A stretch of 64,000 nt of DNA, from the NCBI RefSeq assembly GCF_000383955.1, contig NZ_KB913013.1, forward strand, positions 3,429,694-3,493,693. The letters run 5' to 3'. Under the pieces are notes generated by a model. That model was not told the DNA's origin, made no database searches, and was given only the letters and a program-made list of their open reading frames with translations. Positions 1 through 9,037 of this stretch are shown here, in pieces. This stretch comes from Rudanella lutea DSM 19387 (GTDB taxonomy: Bacteria > Bacteroidota > Bacteroidia > Cytophagales > Spirosomataceae). A program made the position numbers and the translations under genes. The number at the start of each line of letters is the position of its first letter. The first letter of the stretch is position 1.

Positions 1-92
1 GGACGAAAGCTTTGTTTTTATATTGCTGAACCTATTTTTACTCGGATAATAGATTGTTAAAAGGGGTGTGTAACCTATAAAATTCGGAATCA

Positions 93-1766
93 ATGCAAAA
101 GTTATATTGGCCATTGTTGGGCATGATGCTATTAGTGCCTGTCTTATCACTCGGGCAAAAAAAGAAGGCTCTTTCTTCAAAAGATCCTATTGAAAAGCTC
201 AAGTTAGAGGCCGTTGCGGCTGTTGAAGCCCGGAAAGTACAGGCGCAGCAAATCAACGATCAACTGTTTAGTTTTTCGGAATTGGGTTTTCAGGAAGAAG
301 AAACCTTTACCTACCTGACCGGGCTTCTGGAAAAAGAAGGATTCACCGTTCAGAAAGGGGTTTCGGGTATGCCTACTGCCTGGATTGCCACCTGGGGCAG
401 CGGTAAACCTGTGATTGCCATCGGCTCCGATGTTGATTGTATCCCGAAGGCAAGTCAGAAACCGGGCGTAGCTTACAAAGATCCGATTATAGAAGGTGCA
501 CCGGGCCACGGTGAAGGGCATAACTCAGGGCAGGCCCTCAATATTGTAGCTGCGCTGGCCGTAAAGCAACTCATGGAGCGCGACAAGATTCCGGGTACGC
601 TCATGATTTGGCCGGGCGTAGCCGAAGAATTGGTGGGGGCTAAGGCGTTTTACGTGCGCGACGGCTACTTCAAGAACGTGGATGCCTGTATCTTCACCCA
701 TGTGGGCAACAACCTGAACGTGTCGTGGGGCGATGCGGGTAACAATGGGCTGGTGTCGGTCAAGTTTACGTTTGAAGGGTCGGCGGCTCACGCGGCCGGG
801 GCGCCGTGGCGAGGCAAAAGTGCGCTCGATGCCGTAGAACTGATGAATATCGGCTGGAACTTCCGGCGCGAGCACCTGGAGCTGAGCCAACGTTCTCACT
901 ATGTTATTGCCGACGGGGGCGATCAGCCAAACGTAGTGCCCTCTAAGGCGGCTGTCTGGTATTACTTCCGGGAGCGAAGCTACCCTAAAATTAAGAAGCT
1001 CTTCGAAACGGGCATCAAAATGGCCGAGGGAGCTGCGTTAATGACCGACACCAAGTTTACCTACGAAATTCTGGGGTCGGCCTGGCCGGGGCATTTCAAC
1101 CGGCCCATTGCCGAAGCGATGTACGGAAATATTCGGCAGGTAGGATTGCCGAGTTGGTCGGAGGAAGATCAGTTACTGGCCAAAGCGAGTCAGATGGAGT
1201 TGCAGGCGCTCAACATAAAAGGACTGGCTACCAAGCTCGATACCATCGGCCTGCCCGCCGAGTTGGCTCCTCCGACCCGTATGATGGGGGGCGCTACGCT
1301 CAACTCAAACGCGGGTTCCGACGATATCGCCGATATTTCCTGGTCGTTGCCGACGGTGGTGCTCCGCTACCCGAGCAACATTCCCGACCTGCCGGGGCAC
1401 CATTGGAGCAATGCTATTTCAATGGCAACGCCCATTGCGCACAAGGGAATTGTGGCGGGGGCCAAAGTAGAGGCTATGACTTTGATCGATTTGCTGCTCA
1501 AGCCTGAGATTATCAAAAATGCCTGGGCTTACTACAAAGATGAGCAAACAAAAGAGCAGAAATATACGCCCCTGATTTCCCCTAAGGAGTTCCCGGCGAC
1601 GTACCTGAATCAGAAAATCATGGCTGAGTTTAAGCCGAAGCTGAAGCCGTTTTACTACGACCCGTCGAAGTACAAGACCTACCTGGAACAACTGGGTATT
1701 CAGTACCCAACCCTGCGCGACGATCAACGGGCGGCTCTAAAGCAACAGGAGAGTAAAGGGAAGTAA
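93..1766 (+). CDS. M20 family amidohydrolase (AbgB-like)
   Basis: Predicted exported metallo-amidohydrolase of the M20 peptidase family, closest in motif pattern to the p-aminobenzoyl-glutamate hydrolase subunit AbgB; the substrate is not known. Residues 1-21 look like a signal peptide ending at LSLGQ, so it is probably periplasmic. GSDVDCIP and GHGEGHNSG occupy the places of the usual metal-site motifs, followed by EELVGAKAF, the dimerisation-domain signature HAAGAPWRGKSALDAVEL and the late motif GSDDIADISW. At 557 residues it is about 70 longer than AbgB, mostly at the C-terminus. It stands alone, followed by a REP-like repeat. Confidence 0.85.
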   Translation: MQKLYWPLLGMMLLVPVLSLGQKKKALSSKDPIEKLKLEAVAAVEARKVQAQQINDQLFSFSELGFQEEETFTYLTGLLEKEGFTVQKGVSGMPTAWIATWGSGKPVIAIGSDVDCIPKASQKPGVAYKDPIIEGAPGHGEGHNSGQALNIVAALAVKQLMERDKIPGTLMIWPGVAEELVGAKAFYVRDGYFKNVDACIFTHVGNNLNVSWGDAGNNGLVSVKFTFEGSAAHAAGAPWRGKSALDAVELMNIGWNFRREHLELSQRSHYVIADGGDQPNVVPSKAAVWYYFRERSYPKIKKLFETGIKMAEGAALMTDTKFTYEILGSAWPGHFNRPIAEAMYGNIRQVGLPSWSEEDQLLAKASQMELQALNIKGLATKLDTIGLPAELAPPTRMMGGATLNSNAGSDDIADISWSLPTVVLRYPSNIPDLPGHHWSNAISMATPIAHKGIVAGAKVEAMTLIDLLLKPEIIKNAWAYYKDEQTKEQKYTPLISPKEFPATYLNQKIMAEFKPKLKPFYYDPSKYKTYLEQLGIQYPTLRDDQRAALKQQESKGK

Positions 1767-1799
1767 TTGGGGCTAAACGAACGAGAGTTAAGGAAGATA

Positions 1800-1927
1800 G
1801 CTGACGCGTGGGCTTTCGACAGGCTCAAGCTGACTACGAGCTTAAGAGTCGCAGGTCAGCCTGAGCCTGTCGAAGGCCCGTGCGTCAGCAACTATTTATG
1901 GTACAGATATTTGTAATGCATATCGTC
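1800..1927. repeat. REP-like palindromic repeat, copy 1
   Basis: Two imperfect inverted arms (1800-1835 and 1854-1889) carry the core TTCGACAGGCTCA and its complement. The outer ends read GCTGACGC and GCGTCAGC. A second copy lies at 45937-46070, and the resemblance continues to the right of the hairpin (GCAACTATTT followed by similar bases), so the copied unit is longer than the hairpin alone. It follows a plus-strand stop codon. Confidence 0.75.
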
Positions 1928-1941
1928 CATGACTCGCGTAA

Positions 1942-1987
1942 ATAACTAAATAGGCTGACCGATGCATCGGTCAGCCTATTTAGTTAT
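1942..1987. terminator. Perfect 46-bp palindrome, bidirectional terminator
   Basis: The sequence is a perfect inverted repeat centred between 1964 and 1965 (GATG|CATC), with A/T-rich outer ends. It sits 10 bp past the nuoC stop codon and downstream of the opposite-strand amidohydrolase, so it can terminate both. It marks the end of the nuo gene group here. Confidence 0.75.
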
Positions 1988-1997
1988 AGAGGTAAAC

Positions 1998-2483
1998 TTA
2001 TTTATTCGCGATTCCGTGATAAAAATCCGGCTCGACATAATCGGTGCGGAGCGGATGGCCCTCCCAATCGGTGGGCAGCAGAATCCGGCGCAGATCGGGA
2101 TGGTTTGTAAACCGGATACCTATCAAATCGAAGGCCTCGCGCTCGTGCCAGTCGGCGGTGCGCCAAAGGTGGCTCAGGGTAGGTAGTTCGGGTAATTGGC
2201 CTGTTGCGGTATGACGCGGCAATTGTACCCGTACCATGAGCGTGTGCTCGTACGGAATCGACGTGAAGTTGTAAAAAACCTCCATCGTGTCGGCCTGCGG
2301 GCCGTTGTCAATGGCGGTCAGACAGGCCAATTGATCGAAAAACAGGTTCTCGTCGTCGCGCAGAAACGTACACAACCCAACCAGCTGATCGGGTTCAACG
2401 CTCAGGTAGGGTTGCGCATTCGTGCTGTTGACCGTAACCGGAAAACGGGCCTGGATCAAATCGACAAGTTGGGCAAACGTCAT
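1998..2483 (-). CDS. nuoC: NADH-quinone oxidoreductase subunit C
   Basis: Thirty-kDa subunit of the peripheral arm of respiratory complex I, which passes electrons from NADH to quinone. The family signature is clear near the C-terminus: [16 protein letters not shown], and [16 protein letters not shown] before it. The 161-residue version starting MTFAQLVDL is chosen; an upstream in-frame start would add 31 proline-rich residues unlike the family. It is preceded by nuoB (28 bp gap) and followed directly by a palindromic terminator. No nuoD follows, which is unusual because nuoC and nuoD are normally adjacent or fused. Confidence 0.93.
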   Translation of the reverse strand: MTFAQLVDLIQARFPVTVNSTNAQPYLSVEPDQLVGLCTFLRDDENLFFDQLACLTAIDNGPQADTMEVFYNFTSIPYEHTLMVRVQLPRHTATGQLPELPTLSHLWRTADWHEREAFDLIGIRFTNHPDLRRILLPTDWEGHPLRTDYVEPDFYHGIANK

Positions 2484-2511
2484 GGGGGCGAACGGGTAAG
2501 GTACAGTCAAA

Positions 2512-3108
2512 TTAGCTGGCCGTGGGTTCGGGTGCGTCGGGCAGGGGAGACAGATTGCCGGGCGATGGCTCCTCATCGCGCTGAGAGAGCGCCGAAACAG
2601 GTTTCGGGTCCGGCTGTCCGCTCGTGAGTGGCTTCTCGCTTTTTATCTTTTCCTGTAGTTTCAGAAAACCATCAATCAGGGCTTCGGGGCGCGGGGGGCA
2701 GCCCGGCACGTACACATCAACCGGAATAATTTTGTCCACTCCTTTGACCACATGATAGCCGTGTTGCCAGTAGGGGCCTCCGCAATTGCTGCACGATCCC
2801 ATCGAAATTACATACCGGGGCTCGGCCATCTGCTCGTACAGCCGCCGAATCCGGTCGGCCATTTTGTAGGTCACCGTCCCCGAAATAATCATAATGTCAG
2901 CCTGCCGGGGCGAAGGCCGGGGAAAAATCCCAAAACGTTCCAGATCATAACTCGACGCCATCGATTGCATCATCTCGATAGCGCAGCAGGCCAGGCCAAA
3001 CGTCAACGGCCATAACGACGATGCCCGCGACCAGTTGAGGAGGTCTTCGGAGTGCATCAGCATAACGCCGGGGTCGGCTGTTTTCTGGTTTGGCGCAGAG
3101 GAAGTCAT
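2512..3108 (-). CDS. nuoB: NADH-quinone oxidoreductase subunit B
   Basis: Complex I subunit that holds iron-sulfur cluster N2 next to the quinone site. The four ligand cysteines are visible as the CC pair in [10 protein letters not shown], then [12 protein letters not shown] and [11 protein letters not shown]. The conserved core ends near residue 160, and about 35 residues rich in Pro, Glu and Ser extend beyond it. It lies 64 bp after an unknown exported-protein gene that separates it from nuoA, and 28 bp before nuoC; all are on the minus strand and probably cotranscribed. Confidence 0.95.
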   Translation of the reverse strand: MTSSAPNQKTADPGVMLMHSEDLLNWSRASSLWPLTFGLACCAIEMMQSMASSYDLERFGIFPRPSPRQADIMIISGTVTYKMADRIRRLYEQMAEPRYVISMGSCSNCGGPYWQHGYHVVKGVDKIIPVDVYVPGCPPRPEALIDGFLKLQEKIKSEKPLTSGQPDPKPVSALSQRDEEPSPGNLSPLPDAPEPTAS

Positions 3109-3172
3109 GAGCTCGTTGTTTTAAAAAATAACGCCAGCCGAAAGGCAAAACGTTCTGTTTGGGCCGGGAGAA

Positions 3173-3724
3173 TTATTGCTCACGAAACGGTGGGTCTTCG
3201 GCATATGCCCGCGTGAAGGGGCGCAACTGGCGCTCCAGGCTCAACACCCGGTCGTCGGTGTCGGGTGGGCGAATCTGCTGCCGGGTAGCCCCGCCCAGCA
3301 CTGAGCCCAGAAAGGCCCCCGATGCCCCGAGTGTGGCGGCCGATAGCGCAATGGAAAACCCCGCCATAACCGGCGAGCGAAACGCGCTTTTTCGGCTGCT
3401 CTGGTAAGCCAGATACCCCCCCAGGGCTGTTCCGATAAGGGCACCCGCCCGGATAGACCGGCGTTTGTCGATCCGCCGAATGACCACCCGCTGAACCTGT
3501 TCGAGCGGTACGATGTATGAATTCAGGCGTGTTCCTCGGAAATAAAGCGGGTCAGAAAGGACAAACGTGAGCGATCCATTGATTACCTCGTCGGGCGTAC
3601 CGCGAACCCGGCCTCCATCGGTCAGGTACACAATAGCCTGATACGTAAGTGGAGCGGGCCGTTGCGCTACAGCGAACGACGATAGCAAGACCGAAACCAG
3701 AAACGAGCTGACCAGCCGAATCAT
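3173..3724 (-). CDS. Unknown exported protein inside the nuo cluster
   Basis: No family is recognised. The 183-residue protein has a signal peptide (cleavage near FAVAQ), a beta-rich N-terminal part, and a glycine/alanine-rich stretch around residues 95-150 ([28 protein letters not shown]) that resembles a glycine-zipper membrane segment. Its start codon overlaps the nuoA stop codon as ATGA (3721-3724), so translation is probably coupled to nuoA. It is not a known complex I subunit. It may be an assembly factor or a chance insertion; the sequence does not decide. Confidence 0.75.
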   Translation of the reverse strand: MIRLVSSFLVSVLLSSFAVAQRPAPLTYQAIVYLTDGGRVRGTPDEVINGSLTFVLSDPLYFRGTRLNSYIVPLEQVQRVVIRRIDKRRSIRAGALIGTALGGYLAYQSSRKSAFRSPVMAGFSIALSAATLGASGAFLGSVLGGATRQQIRPPDTDDRVLSLERQLRPFTRAYAEDPPFREQ

Positions 3725-4200
3725 GGTTTTGGACGGCTACTATACTTCTCATTGACCTGCCCATACAAAGAGGGCGGTACTTTGGAGTCGGTGGTTGGCA
3801 GTTGGGGTTGGGGTTTTACCCAGTCCAGGTAGCCCTTGGCCCAGGCATAGGCCAGTCCGAGAGCCAGTAGCCCTACAAACAAAAACGCTTCGGTCAGGGC
3901 AAACCAGCCCCACAGGCCATCGGTTTGGGCAATAAGGCTACGCTGACCAAATACCGTGGCCCACGGAAACAGAAAAACCAGCTCGACATCAAACAGGACA
4001 AAAATGAGGGCAACCACGTAGAAACGGGCGTTGAACTGAACACTGGCGTTGCCAATGGGTTCTTCACCCGATTCGTAGGTGCTTAACTTCTCCGGGTTTG
4101 GACGATCGGGCCGCAGAAAACTGGCCAAAAACAACACCCCGCCGATGAACGCAAACGCGGCCACAATGAACAGGAAGATGACGCCAAAATCGGAGAGCAT
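3721..4200 (-). CDS. nuoA: NADH-quinone oxidoreductase subunit A
   Basis: Small membrane subunit of complex I at the junction of the membrane and peripheral arms. Three hydrophobic segments are visible (about residues 5-28, 60-85 and 100-120). The conserved loop [20 protein letters not shown] and the following [15 protein letters not shown] are diagnostic; the acidic residues of the latter lie in the second transmembrane helix. At 159 residues it has a longer C-terminal tail than most NuoA. It is the first nuo gene of this group, 14 bp after an outer-membrane barrel gene, and overlaps the next gene by 4 bp. Confidence 0.93.
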   Translation of the reverse strand: MLSDFGVIFLFIVAAFAFIGGVLFLASFLRPDRPNPEKLSTYESGEEPIGNASVQFNARFYVVALIFVLFDVELVFLFPWATVFGQRSLIAQTDGLWGWFALTEAFLFVGLLALGLAYAWAKGYLDWVKPQPQLPTTDSKVPPSLYGQVNEKYSSRPKP

Positions 4201-4214
4201 AAGCGGGAACGAGG

Positions 4215-4814
4215 TTATTTCTTCTTGTAGAAGTTGTACACAATCGACAGTTGCAACACGCGGTTGCGATAGTCGACGTTGAGAGCCGGGTCGGAGGGGG
4301 GCGCTACGTTTTTCAGGCCGTAGATGTACCGGAGCTGAAGGCTGAACTTGTCGAGCATATCCAGAAAATCGTAGTGGGCACCTACGGCAAGACCAATGTC
4401 CTGCTTACGGCCGGGGCCGTTGGGCGTATCAAAGGCATAGCTAAACTCAGGCCCGAGTTGCAGGGTGATGCCCTCGGTCGGAATATAGCCGAACATTACC
4501 GGCACGCTCAGGTAATTGAAGTTATTACGGGTGGTTTGGCGGCCGCCTACCCGCTCGGTCACAAACGTGCCTCCTTTCAGGCTGATCAGCACTTCGGGCT
4601 GAATCACAAACTGATTGAGCCGCAGCCGGTACATGCCGCCCAGGTGGTAGTCGAATTTCCGGCGGGGGCTGTTGGGGGTAATGCCCGAAACCCGCAGAGT
4701 CGTTACAGAAGGACCGGCTTTGATACCGAAATGGCCCGAAATGTTAGATTCCTGGGCTACTGCCAGGAAAGGGCAAGTCAGAAAGAAAAGAATGAGGAGT
4801 CGAAAAATGCGCAT
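4215..4814 (-). CDS. Outer-membrane beta-barrel protein (PorT-like)
   Basis: The 199-residue protein has a signal peptide ending at LAVAQ and alternating hydrophobic strands typical of the small barrels annotated as PorT-like or outer membrane protein beta-barrel domain. Features include [13 protein letters not shown] near the mature N-terminus, [13 protein letters not shown] in the middle, and a strand-like C-terminus ([11 protein letters not shown]). Function is not predictable; it probably sits in the outer membrane. It is the gene immediately before nuoA on the minus strand with a 14-bp gap, so it may share the nuo promoter. Confidence 0.7.
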   Translation of the reverse strand: MRIFRLLILFFLTCPFLAVAQESNISGHFGIKAGPSVTTLRVSGITPNSPRRKFDYHLGGMYRLRLNQFVIQPEVLISLKGGTFVTERVGGRQTTRNNFNYLSVPVMFGYIPTEGITLQLGPEFSYAFDTPNGPGRKQDIGLAVGAHYDFLDMLDKFSLQLRYIYGLKNVAPPSDPALNVDYRNRVLQLSIVYNFYKKK

Positions 4815-4883
4815 GAAAACGGAGTTGAAAAGTCATTGACCTTTCAGTAACGAGTTGATAGGCGCAAAATTGGTTAAAAAAAG

Positions 4884-5441
4884 TTAATTCAAACGCGGAT
4901 CAACCGGGTAGTTGGCCATTGCTTTGAACTCGCCCCCCATGCTTTTCAGGATTCCGCGCCAAAACTGGTCGGCGGGGGTGTCGAAAAGGAAGGTGGCTTC
5001 GCTGCGGGCAATGATCCAGGCTTTCTCGGCCAACTCGCCCTCCAGTTGCCCTTCGCCCCAGCCCGAATACCCCACAAAGAAGCGAATATCGGTTTCGGGC
5101 AGGGTACCAATGTTGATGGCCTGTTTCACCTGCTCAAAATCACCACTCCAGAACAGGCCTTCGCCAACCCGAATAGAACCGTCGATAAGGTCGGGTCGGC
5201 GGTGCAGGTAATGTAAGGTGTTTTGCTGAACCGGTCCGCCCAGAAAAAGGGGGTATTCGGCGTACACATCGTCGATTACGTCGCTCAGGTTCAGGTTGGT
5301 TGTCTGATTCAACACCAGACCAAACGTACCTTCATCGCTATGCTCGCATACCAGTACCACGCTCCGCTCGAAGTTGGAGTCGCCCAGAAAGGGCTCGGCA
5401 ATCAGCAGGCTACCATTGGTGACAGTTGATATCTTTTTCAT
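4884..5441 (-). CDS. YqgE/AlgH family protein
   Basis: Member of the UPF0301 (YqgE/AlgH) family, whose biochemical role is not established. The 185 residues match the family in length and motifs: GSLLIAEPFLGDSNFERSVV at the N-terminus, EGTFGLVLNQ, LFLGGPVQ, and VGYSGWGEGQLEGELAEKAW in the second half. It is soluble, with no signal peptide. The gene is single, on the minus strand, about 70 bp before the barrel gene and 67 bp after the DUF4230 gene. Confidence 0.9.
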   Translation of the reverse strand: MKKISTVTNGSLLIAEPFLGDSNFERSVVLVCEHSDEGTFGLVLNQTTNLNLSDVIDDVYAEYPLFLGGPVQQNTLHYLHRRPDLIDGSIRVGEGLFWSGDFEQVKQAINIGTLPETDIRFFVGYSGWGEGQLEGELAEKAWIIARSEATFLFDTPADQFWRGILKSMGGEFKAMANYPVDPRLN

Positions 5442-5508
5442 GGCTTGGACGGTTCAATGAGTAATGTACAGAAAAGCCGGGCATGCGGTTTGAATCACCA
5501 ACGAAAAT

Positions 5509-6105
5509 TTACCGAGTGAGCGTATCTGTATATCGTAGAACAACGGGCTTACCCGCTACTTTTTCGAGCATCGGCCGGAGAATTTTGTCGGCATTCTGGC
5601 GGGTTTGCGCAAGTAAGCCACTTTTTAGGGCCGCCTGCCGAATTTGGGCTTCTGCCTTTTGGTAGGCTCCATCTACCAGAGCCGACTCATCCAGAAACCC
5701 GTACTCGGTATCGTACACCTTCGACTGATCGTGGTTGATTTTCCAGTTGCACAGTTCAGGTTGCGGCAAATGCACCACTACGGTGTCGCCGGTTTCTATG
5801 TCGGCGGCTGTCAGACGGGTGAGGTCAAGGCAGCCGGTAGCTTCGCCCTGTACAATTAGTACGGCGCGGGCGTTGGGAAGCATGGTACGGGGTTGGCTGT
5901 GTTCCACAATGTCTTTAAATGTGTAACGAACCAGTTCCAGCTTCCCCAGCGCTGTAACCTCTTTCAGTACTACGCCACTGAGGTTCTGGTTTCCTCGGGC
6001 GAATCGGGCAAAAAGAGGTAATGGCCTCAAAAACTCCCAAAGCGTGAGTAAGCCGACAACCAGCAGGGCAACCACAAGAAAGCGGGCGAATGGACGGTAG
6101 AGCAT
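5509..6105 (-). CDS. DUF4230 family membrane-anchored protein
   Basis: Uncharacterised DUF4230-type protein with one N-terminal membrane helix (about residues 8-26, FLVVALLVVGLLTLWEF) and a long extracytoplasmic domain. Family-like segments are ELVRYTFKDIVEH, TIVVHLPQPELCN-like text and an acidic/Gln-rich helix near the C-terminus (AYQKAEAQIRQAAL). The start MLYRPFARF at 6105 is chosen because a longer start would lie inside the hemA terminator hairpin (6122-6151). It follows hemA on the same strand but is probably transcribed separately. Confidence 0.75.
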   Translation of the reverse strand: MLYRPFARFLVVALLVVGLLTLWEFLRPLPLFARFARGNQNLSGVVLKEVTALGKLELVRYTFKDIVEHSQPRTMLPNARAVLIVQGEATGCLDLTRLTAADIETGDTVVVHLPQPELCNWKINHDQSKVYDTEYGFLDESALVDGAYQKAEAQIRQAALKSGLLAQTRQNADKILRPMLEKVAGKPVVLRYTDTLTR

Positions 6106-6121
6106 AAAATAGGTGGTTAAT

Positions 6122-6151
6122 AAAAAACCCGAACCGGTAACGGATCGGGTT
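6122..6151 (-). terminator. Rho-independent terminator of hemA
   Basis: On the minus strand the arms AACCCGATCCG and CGGTTCGGGTT, with one mismatch and a four-base loop, are followed by a run of six T. It begins 29 bp past the hemA stop codon. Confidence 0.8.
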
Positions 6152-6179
6152 CTGTATAACAAACAACGTTTGTCTACTA

Positions 6180-7457
6180 TTAATTGCGGGGGGCGTCGGC
6201 GGGTTGCTGCTCCAGATTAAACAAATCGTTGAGCACATCGATGAGCGTTTCGGCTTCGCCCCGTTTGCAGGCGGCTTTAAGCTGCAACACCGGCAGTTTA
6301 ATGATTTTCTGCATAATGCCCCGCGTAATCTTGTCTACTTTGTCCGACTCTTCGGGGGTCATGTTTTTTAGATACCGACCTACTTCTTCGCGCCGAATCT
6401 GCTCCAGAGCATTTTTCAGCTTGTTAATCGTGGGCGATACCATCATCTCCTTCGACCAGTCGCCAAACTCAACCACAGCCTGCGCCACAATGGCTTCGAC
6501 CTGCGGAATAGAAGCCACCCGGCGGTTCAGGGCTTCGTCGGCCCGGTTCCGAATATGGTCGATGTTGTACAGTAGTACACCCGGAATCTGCTCAATACCA
6601 GCATCTACGCTGCGTGGCACCGAGAGGTCAATAAAATATTTGTAGGTCAGTACCGAAATACCTTTCAGCAGCTCGGGAGTAAACAGAGGCTCGTCGCGCT
6701 GCACCGATGAAATGATCACATCGGCCCGTTCGAGTTCGGCGGTGAGCTGATCAAAATCGGCCAGCTGAAAACCGTACTGTGTAGCCAGGGCTTCGGCCTT
6801 CGAGCGGGTACGGTTGCAGAGGGTGATGTTCTTAAGGTCGCGGTCGGCGAGGTTCTTACAAACGTCGGTACCAATCTCGCCCAGACCAACCACCAGAATG
6901 CGGGGTTGGGCCTGATGCCCCACCAGCTCGTCGATCAGGTCGACGGCGGCATACGAAACCGACGCGGCTCCGTCGCGGAACGAGGTCTCCTGCGCAACCC
7001 GCTTGTTGGTGAAGAAGACCGTGTGCATGAGCCGGTGCAGAAATGGCCCGGCCATATCCATATCAGCCGACCATTGATAGGCTTGCTTTACCTGATTCGG
7101 GATCTGCATGTCGCCCACTACCTGCGAATGCAAGCCAACGCAAACCTCGAAAAGGTGGCGAACGGCCGTCAGATGATCGTCAAAAAACTGGAAATAAGGC
7201 AGGTAAGCCTCGGTATCGGTCAGTCCTTTCTCAATCAGGACCAGTTGGGCAATTTCACGGTTCAGGTCCTGCCCAAAGGTATAATACACCTCTGTTCGGT
7301 TGCAGGTCGAAACCACCAGAAGCTCCGTTAGACCAAAAAAGTCGCGCAGGCGGAACATAAGCCGCTTGGCCTCTTCTTCGTTGAGTGCAATTAGCTCGCG
7401 TACCGACAAAGGAGCGGTTTTGTGGGACAGGCTAATTGATTTAAAATTATCGAACAT
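6180..7457 (-). CDS. hemA: Glutamyl-tRNA reductase
   Basis: First enzyme of the C5 route to tetrapyrroles: NADPH reduces glutamyl-tRNA to glutamate-1-semialdehyde. The N-terminal catalytic domain shows SHKTAPLSVRE and the nucleophile motif STCNRTEVY (Cys near residue 52). The Rossmann domain follows with ILVVGLGEIGTDV, then a C-terminal dimerisation helix region. Length 425 is normal. The start gives MFDNFKSISLSH, consistent with the family. A perfect minus-strand TAATTTTG element lies 23-30 bp upstream. Divergent from the sensor kinase gene. Confidence 0.96.
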   Translation of the reverse strand: MFDNFKSISLSHKTAPLSVRELIALNEEEAKRLMFRLRDFFGLTELLVVSTCNRTEVYYTFGQDLNREIAQLVLIEKGLTDTEAYLPYFQFFDDHLTAVRHLFEVCVGLHSQVVGDMQIPNQVKQAYQWSADMDMAGPFLHRLMHTVFFTNKRVAQETSFRDGAASVSYAAVDLIDELVGHQAQPRILVVGLGEIGTDVCKNLADRDLKNITLCNRTRSKAEALATQYGFQLADFDQLTAELERADVIISSVQRDEPLFTPELLKGISVLTYKYFIDLSVPRSVDAGIEQIPGVLLYNIDHIRNRADEALNRRVASIPQVEAIVAQAVVEFGDWSKEMMVSPTINKLKNALEQIRREEVGRYLKNMTPEESDKVDKITRGIMQKIIKLPVLQLKAACKRGEAETLIDVLNDLFNLEQQPADAPRN

Positions 7458-7479
7458 ACCTCAGAATCACTTCACCACA

Positions 7480-7487
7480 CAAAATTA
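7480..7487 (-). promoter_or_regulatory. Bacteroidota -7 promoter element of hemA
   Basis: Minus-strand TAATTTTG matches TAnnTTTG exactly. A TTTA about 19 bases upstream is a weak -33 match. It would give a leader of roughly 16 nt before hemA. Confidence 0.5.
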
Positions 7488-7765
7488 CACCATGATTATG
7501 GGACGATAAACACGTCGGGACTCTATGCTTGTTATTTAGAATCTATTTAAACAAGCTGCCAGATTCTGGCTAATATCCTATTTCCAGACAGAACAATTGA
7601 TCTGTGACCCACGTTCGTTTTTTACCAGAATCTAATGTGCTTTATCAGAATAGCGTTTTCAAACGTACGCACAAGGTTGCACCAAATCCTTGATTTTCGG
7701 GTAAAGGTGCTAAAATGCCCGGCCCAGTCGTTACTATTGCCTGTTGAAGTGTTTTTAAAAGATCC
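7488..7765. other. Divergent intergenic region hemA / sensor kinase
   Basis: This 278-bp A/T-rich stretch lies between divergent genes. Apart from the hemA promoter at its left edge no coding capacity, hairpin or clear operator was seen. It must contain the promoter of the sensor kinase, but no TAnnTTTG match was found for it. Confidence 0.5.
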
Positions 7766-8956
7766 ATGCTGAAGTCATTCGATATTTACAGCCAGAATAA
7801 TATACTGAAGATCATTGTGGCGCTTAACCTACTGCTGGTGGGGTCGGGGGCTTTGATTTTCATCAACCGGATTATCAATAAGCTGGAAGATCGGGAAGAG
7901 CAGTATGTGCAGCTGTACGCCCGGGCACTTGGCTACGTACAAACCGCCGATGTCAATACCGACGTAAACTTTATTGTGCAGGAAGTTTTGGTGGCCAACA
8001 AAACGATACCGGCTATCTACGTTAACGAGCAGAATGAGCCAGCCTATAAATTGAACATTGACATTCCGCAAGACCTCTCCCCTGATGAGACGAAACAGTT
8101 TTTGCGGCAGCAAATCCTTGAGATGCGTACGAATCATTCGCCCATTCGGGTGGATCTGCGGGACGGCGACTTTGGTTTGGTATATTACAATAACTCAACC
8201 CTGATCCGGCAACTCCGCTATTTTCCGTATGCTCTGATTGCCATTCTGACGGCACTGGGTCTGTTGGCGTATCTGTCGTTCAGTTCGTCGCGCCGGGCTG
8301 AGCAAAATCGGGTTTGGGTTGGGCTGGCCAAAGAAACGGCTCACCAACTGGGCACGCCCCTGTCGTCATTGATGGCCTGGGTGGAGTACATGCGCTCTGA
8401 TCCCGAGCACTACGAGGAGTCGGTGACAGACGAGATTGAGAAAGATGTGCAGCGTTTGAACACGATTACGGCTCGGTTCTCGAGCATTGGCTCCATTCCG
8501 ACGCTGAAAGAGGAAAACCTGAACGAGGTGGTGACGCACTTCACCGATTATCTGGCCCGCCGAATATCGACCAAGGTAAAAATGACCGTTGAGAGTAATT
8601 TGCCGCCTACACAGGTGGTGCGTATCAACCGCTTGCTGTTTGAGTGGGTAATCGAAAACATCTGCAAAAATGCGGTGGATGCCATGGCGGGAGTGGGCGA
8701 GCTGCGGCTCCGAATGATTCCGCTCCATAACGACGAAGTCGCGATCGACATCAGCGACACGGGTAAGGGCATTTCAAAAGCGAATCTTCAGAAGGTGTTT
8801 GCCCCTGGCTACAGCACCAAAAAGCGGGGGTGGGGGCTGGGGCTGACGTTGGCCAAGCGTATTGTGGAAGAATACCACAATGGCCGCCTTTTTGTCAAAA
8901 GCTCCGAAGTCGGCAAAGGCACTACGTTCAGAATTGTACTGAATAAGGAAACATGA
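7766..8956 (+). CDS. Membrane sensor histidine kinase
   Basis: Two-component sensor. Two hydrophobic helices (about residues 13-32 and 150-172) enclose an extracytoplasmic domain of roughly 115 residues. After the second helix come the H-box KETAHQLGTPLSSL with the phosphorylated His, the N-box NICKNAVDAM, the G1 box DISDTGKGI and the G2 box GWGLGLTLAKRI. The input signal is unknown, and no clear HAMP domain is visible. No response regulator is adjacent; a receiver-type sigma-54 regulator lies 1.8 kb downstream on the other strand and could be the partner, which is only an inference. Confidence 0.9.
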   Translation: MLKSFDIYSQNNILKIIVALNLLLVGSGALIFINRIINKLEDREEQYVQLYARALGYVQTADVNTDVNFIVQEVLVANKTIPAIYVNEQNEPAYKLNIDIPQDLSPDETKQFLRQQILEMRTNHSPIRVDLRDGDFGLVYYNNSTLIRQLRYFPYALIAILTALGLLAYLSFSSSRRAEQNRVWVGLAKETAHQLGTPLSSLMAWVEYMRSDPEHYEESVTDEIEKDVQRLNTITARFSSIGSIPTLKEENLNEVVTHFTDYLARRISTKVKMTVESNLPPTQVVRINRLLFEWVIENICKNAVDAMAGVGELRLRMIPLHNDEVAIDISDTGKGISKANLQKVFAPGYSTKKRGWGLGLTLAKRIVEEYHNGRLFVKSSEVGKGTTFRIVLNKET

Positions 8957-9037
8957 AAAGAGGAAAAAGGAGAAAAAGGGCGAAGGCCTGCCGTACGAGT
9001 TACCTTTCTCCCTTTTTCTTTCTCTTTTTCCTTCCCC
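8957..9037. terminator. Purine-first hairpin between convergent genes (1)
   Basis: Left arm of A and G (GAGGAAAAAGGAGAAAAAGG) faces an imperfectly complementary C/T arm ending CTCTTTTTCCTTCC. It fills the 81-bp gap between the sensor kinase and the convergent lipoprotein gene. On either strand the transcript meets the purine arm first and ends in a pyrimidine-rich tract, as a bidirectional terminator should. It is the least perfect of four such elements (others at 10706, 40043 and 58831). Confidence 0.65.
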
